The notes beneath the pieces were generated by a model. It did not search any database. It was not told the origin of the DNA and saw only the letters and a program-made list of their open reading frames with translations. Below, in pieces: positions 59,241-64,000 of a stretch of 64,000 bases of DNA. Position numbers and translations under genes: made by a program. The DNA is from Tritrichomonas musculus (taxonomy: Eukaryota > Parabasalia > Tritrichomonadida > Tritrichomonadidae), in contig JAPFFF010000002.1 in assembly GCA_039105265.1 (NCBI GenBank), positions 7,192,001-7,256,000 of the forward strand, given 5' to 3'. The stretch's first letter is position 1. Every line of letters begins with the position of its first letter.

Positions 59241-62200
59241 TATAGGGGGGACAAAAAGTGTTTTCCTTTGATATAAAAATATTTCAATAATTAAGATAAA
59301 CATATAAAACTCTTAATGAATATTCTTTATTGAGTTCTTCATATAAAAAAATAAATTTGATGTTGATTGAGAGTAGCTGCAACAAATTCAAAACATGATC
59401 GTTTTTTTATGAAATGTGATACGAAAAATTAAAAAAAAATTCTATTTTTTATTATAATAATTTGTTGATTGAAACAAGCCAAACTTATTTTTATACACCA
59501 AATTTGCTATTAAATCAATATATCAATGTATATATTTATGGGGATCCTAATTAGTAAACTAATTCTCAATTCTAATTGCATTTCAAGATTCTAATTACTA
59601 TTTTTAATCAATCTGAAAGAAAATTATTAGCAAAAATGACCAAATTTTCCAGTAAATGGTGTTAAATGCCCAATTGCATAAATGATCAGATTTACCGCAG
59701 AATTACAATAAAAATGCGTAGATTATAATTTATTGATTGCATTTTCTACTTTATTTGGCATATTATTTGCATTATTTTCTATATATTTGCATATTTTCTT
59801 ATGATTTTTCGTCAAATCAATTTTATATAAAATACGATAATATTCAAATTCTAATTTTTTTTCATATTGGATTTTCAATTTAAGTTTTTTAGTATTATTG
59901 ATTAATATAAAAACAATGATAGCATAATATTAAATAAATTTCTTTTTTAATTATTGATTATGATTTCCACTCTTTTTGTTTTGGATGCTATTTAACTTAT
60001 GTTCGATTGATTTATATGTTCTTTTAGGAAAATATTCATTAATAAGTGTAATGTTACCTTTTAAATCTTTTTTTAATTTGAGTAATAACGAAATTTCATT
60101 ATTACTCCAACGGCATTTTTTATTTAACTCACTGGCAGCATTTTGTCTTTTCTCAATTAATATATTTGAATTCGGGGCAAGTAAAATATCATTACTATTT
60201 AATAAATAGCATTTATTAGTTTTATTATTTGTGCTTGTTGAGTTTAAGAAAATTGAATGAATTTTTTTACATGCCTTATTACAATATCCATTTTTTGCTT
60301 CTGCGAATAATGAATCAACATATTCTTTAGCTTCTGAATCAGAATAACTTTTTTCATTAGGAAGTGAAATTACTTTTCCAAATTGCAATTGTCTATTTTT
60401 TATGTTTTCTAAAATCAATTCTTCATTTATTTTAATAAGTGCATTGATTTTTCCAGCTTCTAATATAAAACGTTTGCTGTTATGATGATCTTTACTGCGC
60501 ATTCTTATAATTCCAAATGTATGCTCAAGTGGGTTCGTGCCCAACCTATTTAAATGAATAATTGTAACATTAGGAAGATTTAGTATATCCAGTATTGTCA
60601 AAACCGTTGAGAGACAATCTCGTATTATATTTTGTTTAAATGCTATGTGATTTGGATATGAAGTGAGGTGATGTGGAAAATAATTTTTCTCAAGAATTAT
60701 TCTAGCTATGTTCAAATATAATAATCTCTTTTCAAATTCTAATTTGTCTGACAATGATGAAAGCAATAATGTGTATGGTAAAATAAAAATTGAATAATTA
60801 AATAATTGATGTTTTCTTAATTCCAAATAATTATTCATTTGAAAAAATAGCAGAGGAAGTTTATCGTGCATCTTACTTGCCCTGTCATTTCTAAAAACCA
60901 TCGAAGGCAGATTTAAAAGTGAAATCATTTGATTTGGGTTTGTTACAATTGGAATAAAGTGATAACGGACCCTTTTAAGTATATGAAGAGGATCTGACAG
61001 GAATAAAGGTTCTGTTATGTTAGGTGAAGTATTATATTTAAATTTATTATAATGTTTTTTAATATTATTTGTATGTGATGGAGTGGCAAAAGTGTCACCA
61101 TCTGATGAAAATGATACAACTGTTATATTAACACTTTGAAGAATTTTTGCTAATTTTTTTAAAGTAGAAATTGTGGAATTGTTTCCTTTCCCTCCTTTTG
61201 ATGGAACAATATGAAGTATAAAATTGTTGAGAGAAGGATTTAACGGTTGAACATGATATACGAAATAAGAATCTATGACTAAACTACTCACATTTTGCAT
61301 CCATTCTTCGAAAACAGATATTGTGGTACTAGATTGAGTTAAAAGATCTTTACTCATTTGGTATTTCTCTATTAAACCTTCTACAGTACCATTAGAAAAA
61401 ATCGATACAGTTGGATTAACTGAACAGGCATCTACTGCCAGAATAACGGGCTCATTTGCAGACCAATTTTTACTATATTCTTCTGCAATTATTTTTGTTT
61501 TAGTAATATCTGTTAAGAAATTTTGAAAATCATTTAGAAATATTTTTTGTTTGTAGAACATAGTTCGAACGCATGGAATTGGTATAAAAAATGATATAAA
61601 TTCATAAGCTGCGGCTGAAATAAAAAATAACTTTAAACAAATTGTTAAAAGTTGATGGGAAGGCCTCCTAGTATTTGGATGTTTTCTTGATAATGCTGAT
61701 AACTCATCTGAAATTTTTATTTGATTTGATTGTTTTTGAACTTGCTTGATTCGCTTTTGAATTTCATTTATTGAAAAATTGATGTCGGGAACCGGCGATG
61801 ACCGTACAGATTCATCTCTCAGATAATCTTTCATTATATTTTCATAAACCATTCAAAAAGTTTTTATAAACATAAACAAAAAGTTAAGAAAAATTTTATT
61901 ATTTTTAGTGACATTAAAATTAAATGTAACTTATCAAATACTTCATTTTGTTTTAAAAGCAGTAAAGGAATAAATATATTTAATGCATATATTATAAAAA
62001 TGATATTTTTATTAATCTTTCCTTAGTAATAAAATGGGAGCGGTCATTTCAATAATGCCGCCTTTTATTTGAAATTATGACAGCACACATAATATAATAA
62101 TAAAAAGTGGTAGATATTCATTTAAATTTTTATTATATTCATTTATATTTTTTAAAAAATTATCATATATTGAGAAAAATTAGTTTGACATTCCACTTTT

Positions 62201-62802
62201 TGAGAGGGCTTCCCCAAAAAATTTCGTTGCAGCTACTCTGTTGATTGTTTAACATGGCACTTTTCAATGTACGTTTATATTTTTATGATACTTTTAAAAT
62301 TGGCGATTTTTGATTTTTTGAAAAGAAGTTTTTAGTTGTTTTTTGCTATGTGAATATAAACAAAACATACAGTAATTAAATAATATATAATAAAATATTA
62401 TCTTTTTATTTTATTTGAGATGAAAATTAAAAAAATGTATGTTTGAATAAATAGTAAAAAACAGCATAAAAATTAATGTTAGTCAAAAATGATCTCAGAC
62501 ATCAATTATTCTATTTTTATTTAATAAAGCAATACTATAAACAATAAAATATAAATATATAAAATATTTTTAAAAATCAGCTTTTTGGTATATTTATAGA
62601 GTATGTTTTTAAAATGATAGATTAAAAATGGTATAAAAAATATAAACGTACATATAAAAGTGACACATAATTCAATCATGATTAAACAAACATTGGAAAT
62701 GTGCGTAACTCAATAAAGATTATAACGGTATGTTTTAATGTGATTATTTTAAAAACATTGATATTTTTAATTGAATGGAAAAGACTTTTTGTCCCCCCTA
62801 TA
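59241..62802. mobile_element. P-superfamily DNA transposon, copy 2
   Basis: Same element as 54508-58069, shifted by 4,733 bp, with the left end reading TATAGGGGGGACAAAAAGT. Subterminal AGAGTAGCTGCAAC repeats fall at the equivalent places (59370-59383, 62226-62239). Identical flanks show that this copy arose by duplication of the whole unit, not by a second transposition. Confidence 0.85.
59951..61852 (-). CDS. P-superfamily transposase, 633 aa (array unit 2)
   Basis: Protein identical to the one at 55218-57119: catalytic blocks VILAVDACSVNP, SDPLHILKRVRYHF and NPLEHTFGIIRMRS, no THAP-like finger, C-terminal Myb/SANT-like domain (RWSNNEISLLLKLKKDLKG). Intact. Two identical coding copies next to each other imply very recent duplication or ongoing homogenisation. 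Confidence 0.85.
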   Translation of the reverse strand: MVYENIMKDYLRDESVRSSPVPDINFSINEIQKRIKQVQKQSNQIKISDELSALSRKHPNTRRPSHQLLTICLKLFFISAAAYEFISFFIPIPCVRTMFYKQKIFLNDFQNFLTDITKTKIIAEEYSKNWSANEPVILAVDACSVNPTVSIFSNGTVEGLIEKYQMSKDLLTQSSTTISVFEEWMQNVSSLVIDSYFVYHVQPLNPSLNNFILHIVPSKGGKGNNSTISTLKKLAKILQSVNITVVSFSSDGDTFATPSHTNNIKKHYNKFKYNTSPNITEPLFLSDPLHILKRVRYHFIPIVTNPNQMISLLNLPSMVFRNDRASKMHDKLPLLFFQMNNYLELRKHQLFNYSIFILPYTLLLSSLSDKLEFEKRLLYLNIARIILEKNYFPHHLTSYPNHIAFKQNIIRDCLSTVLTILDILNLPNVTIIHLNRLGTNPLEHTFGIIRMRSKDHHNSKRFILEAGKINALIKINEELILENIKNRQLQFGKVISLPNEKSYSDSEAKEYVDSLFAEAKNGYCNKACKKIHSIFLNSTSTNNKTNKCYLLNSNDILLAPNSNILIEKRQNAASELNKKCRWSNNEISLLLKLKKDLKGNITLINEYFPKRTYKSIEHKLNSIQNKKSGNHNQ

Positions 62803-62808
62803 CTATTA

Positions 62809-63293
62809 ATGGAATATTGTTAAAATTTTTTTTTTTCAATTTTTCAACATCAATTGATTCTGATTCAAAATGAAAATTCATGTGCACTTTACAACTGAGT
62901 ATTCTATATCGTAATTTTTTTACAATATGAGAAAAATCAGGAGTAATTCTGACTGTTAATATCCTTCTATTTAATAAAAGATTAGTATTTATCAAATTTT
63001 GAATATAAGTTTGATAAAAAAAAATCATTCAAATTTTTGAATGCATTATCGCCATCAAAAGTGAATGATACAATTTCAATTCTATAATTTTTCAAAATTG
63101 ATCGAATTGCATGTAGATCATTAATAGTTTTATCATTTGCTTTACCGTTAGAACTTGATTTTATATACAAAACAATTGGTTTGAATTTGGCCAATAATGG
63201 ATTTAATTGATAAACAAAGGCTGCTTTTATTATAAATTTTTTACCAGCTGAACCAGAGGAAGAGACAAAAAGCTGGGAAAGATTAATGGACAT
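62809..63293 (-). pseudogene. fragment of an older P-like transposase (unit 2)
   Basis: Copy of the fragment at 58076-58560 with the same frame change, carried along by the unit duplication. Contains the same SFTFDGDNAF and DFSHIVKKLRYRI blocks. Confidence 0.75.
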
Positions 63294-63897
63294 AATTCTC
63301 CAATCTGATCAGCAACCAAATCCCCTCACAAAGTTGGATTGGAGAATTCGTCAAATAATTACCAAATATGTGGACAAAAAGCTGGAAAAGCAAAAAGCAG
63401 ATTATGAAACCAAGCTCAAGAACCTGGAGGAACAAATTGCAAAACTAAAGAGACCACCACCACCTCCTCCACCACCAGCACCTGCACCAAAAATAGATTA
63501 TGCATCTGTATCTACAAAAGTGGGCAAAGAGAAAGGATTTCTAGATGAATTAGTGAGAGTGGTAAACAATACCTGGGATAAGAGAGAAAAGGTTGATCCA
63601 GCTGGAATTACTAAAACTCTAGAAAGAAAGATCAGTAGATCAGAAGAAGCAAGACGTTTAATATTCGTCCATGAAGATTTCAAGAATAAATACAGCAAAG
63701 ATTATAATACATCCAAGCTCCAACAAGATCTTTATAATGACTTTGTTTCCTCAATAAGAAAGCTCGTTGATGATCCTCGAGATTACAATCATTTAGAAAT
63801 GCAAAAAGCTCAAGATCCAGATGTGAATCTTAAAAATTTACCCACAATTACAGCATGGTGGGTTGAACATTATTTAAAGTCACTTTTAATAGCATAA
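63286..63897 (+). CDS. unidentified proline-rich coiled-coil protein, 203 aa (second junction copy)
   Basis: Identical protein to 58553-59164, here crossing the border of units 2 and 3 (63562/63563). Same coiled coil, nine-proline run and helical C-terminal domain. That an open, identical ORF is re-formed at each junction suggests the unit border is arbitrary (the array was once longer to the left), or that the ORF was made by the tandem fusion. Confidence 0.6.
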   Translation: MDIILQSDQQPNPLTKLDWRIRQIITKYVDKKLEKQKADYETKLKNLEEQIAKLKRPPPPPPPPAPAPKIDYASVSTKVGKEKGFLDELVRVVNNTWDKREKVDPAGITKTLERKISRSEEARRLIFVHEDFKNKYSKDYNTSKLQQDLYNDFVSSIRKLVDDPRDYNHLEMQKAQDPDVNLKNLPTITAWWVEHYLKSLLIA

Positions 63898-64000
63898 GTC
63901 ATTAATAAACAATTCTTCTCTTATTTTTCTTTTATATTTTTCTTTTTATTTTTATATTTCTACAGTTTTTAGGTATAGGGGGGACAAAAAGTGTTTTCCT
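63563..64000. repeat. tandem array unit 3, cut by window end
   Basis: The first 438 bases of another unit: the 3' part of the 203-aa ORF, its A+T-rich 3' flank, and from 63974 the first bases of a third P-like element (TATAGGGGGGACAAAAAGTG). The array continues beyond the window. Confidence 0.95.

Larger units (their letters stand above)
58830..63562. repeat. tandem array unit 2 (4,733 bp)
   Basis: Same order and spacing of all parts as unit 1. Borders are set by the place where similarity starts at the left edge of the array (TAAACAATACC). Units 1 and 2 give identical proteins for all ORFs. Confidence 0.95.

Noticed and set aside
54097-64000. Array as long terminal repeats of a retroelement
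   Set aside because: The unit is 4.7 kb, contains a P-like transposase and no reverse transcriptase, and repeats head to tail without an internal region.

Overview
ORGANISM. The window is very A+T-rich (about three-quarters by eye) and carries long intronless protein genes on both strands, one of 2,650 codons. It reads as nuclear DNA of a parabasalid protist, most like Tritrichomonas/Trichomonas. Four things point that way: a TCAYW-type initiator motif 5-21 bases ahead of several start codons; stop codons that overlap TAAA in at least six genes (the trichomonad polyadenylation arrangement); a bacterial-type GH32 invertase and membrane-anchored subtilisins; and a dense load of DNA transposons. 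The species call is inference.

LAYOUT. 1-1518: the 3' end of an unknown gene, a 72-aa gene and a coiled-coil gene. 1707-5339: a CARMIL-like leucine-rich-repeat protein with a long (A/V/T)EQ(P/S) tail. 5582-10231: two copies of an 860-bp inverted-repeat element, one holding a nested 1,440-bp element, on either side of a possible nuclear-factor gene. 10834-12936: a Glu/Asn-rich protein. 13459-19966: two subtilisin (S8) genes tail to tail, with patches of near-identity. 20460-23380: fossil DNA (a MITE, a broken integrase, a decayed unidentified coding patch). 23666-25123: tubulin ligase-like. 25297-30035: MITEs and a hAT transposase gene with one internal stop. 31421-51179: the host gene-rich part (small basic protein, Cdc48-like AAA ATPase, ER thioredoxin, giant BEACH protein, GH32, EF-hand protein, TBC-like protein, Rab GTPase). 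51180-54096: gene-poor, with MITEs, inverted-repeat clusters and a candidate structured RNA. 54097-64000: a head-to-tail array of a 4,733-bp unit, two full copies and the start of a third.

MOST NOTABLE. Each array unit holds an apparently intact P-superfamily transposon (27-bp-class terminal inverted repeats, 14-bp subterminal inverted repeats, a 633-aa transposase that seems to lack a THAP finger and ends in a Myb/SANT-like domain), a frameshifted fragment of a related older P-like transposase, and an unidentified 203-aa proline-rich ORF that is whole only across unit junctions. At least five short inverted-repeat families are also visible, several with perfect target-site duplications (8 bp) or TTAA flanks.

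GENES TOGETHER. The host genes suggest membrane traffic and secretion (Rab, TBC-like, BEACH, Cdc48-like, ER thioredoxin), surface hydrolysis (two S8 proteases and GH32, all with signal peptide and C-terminal anchor) and cytoskeleton (CARMIL-like, tubulin ligase-like). Nothing looks like an operon; the tightest pair is the 70-bp head-to-head EF-hand/TBC-like pair.
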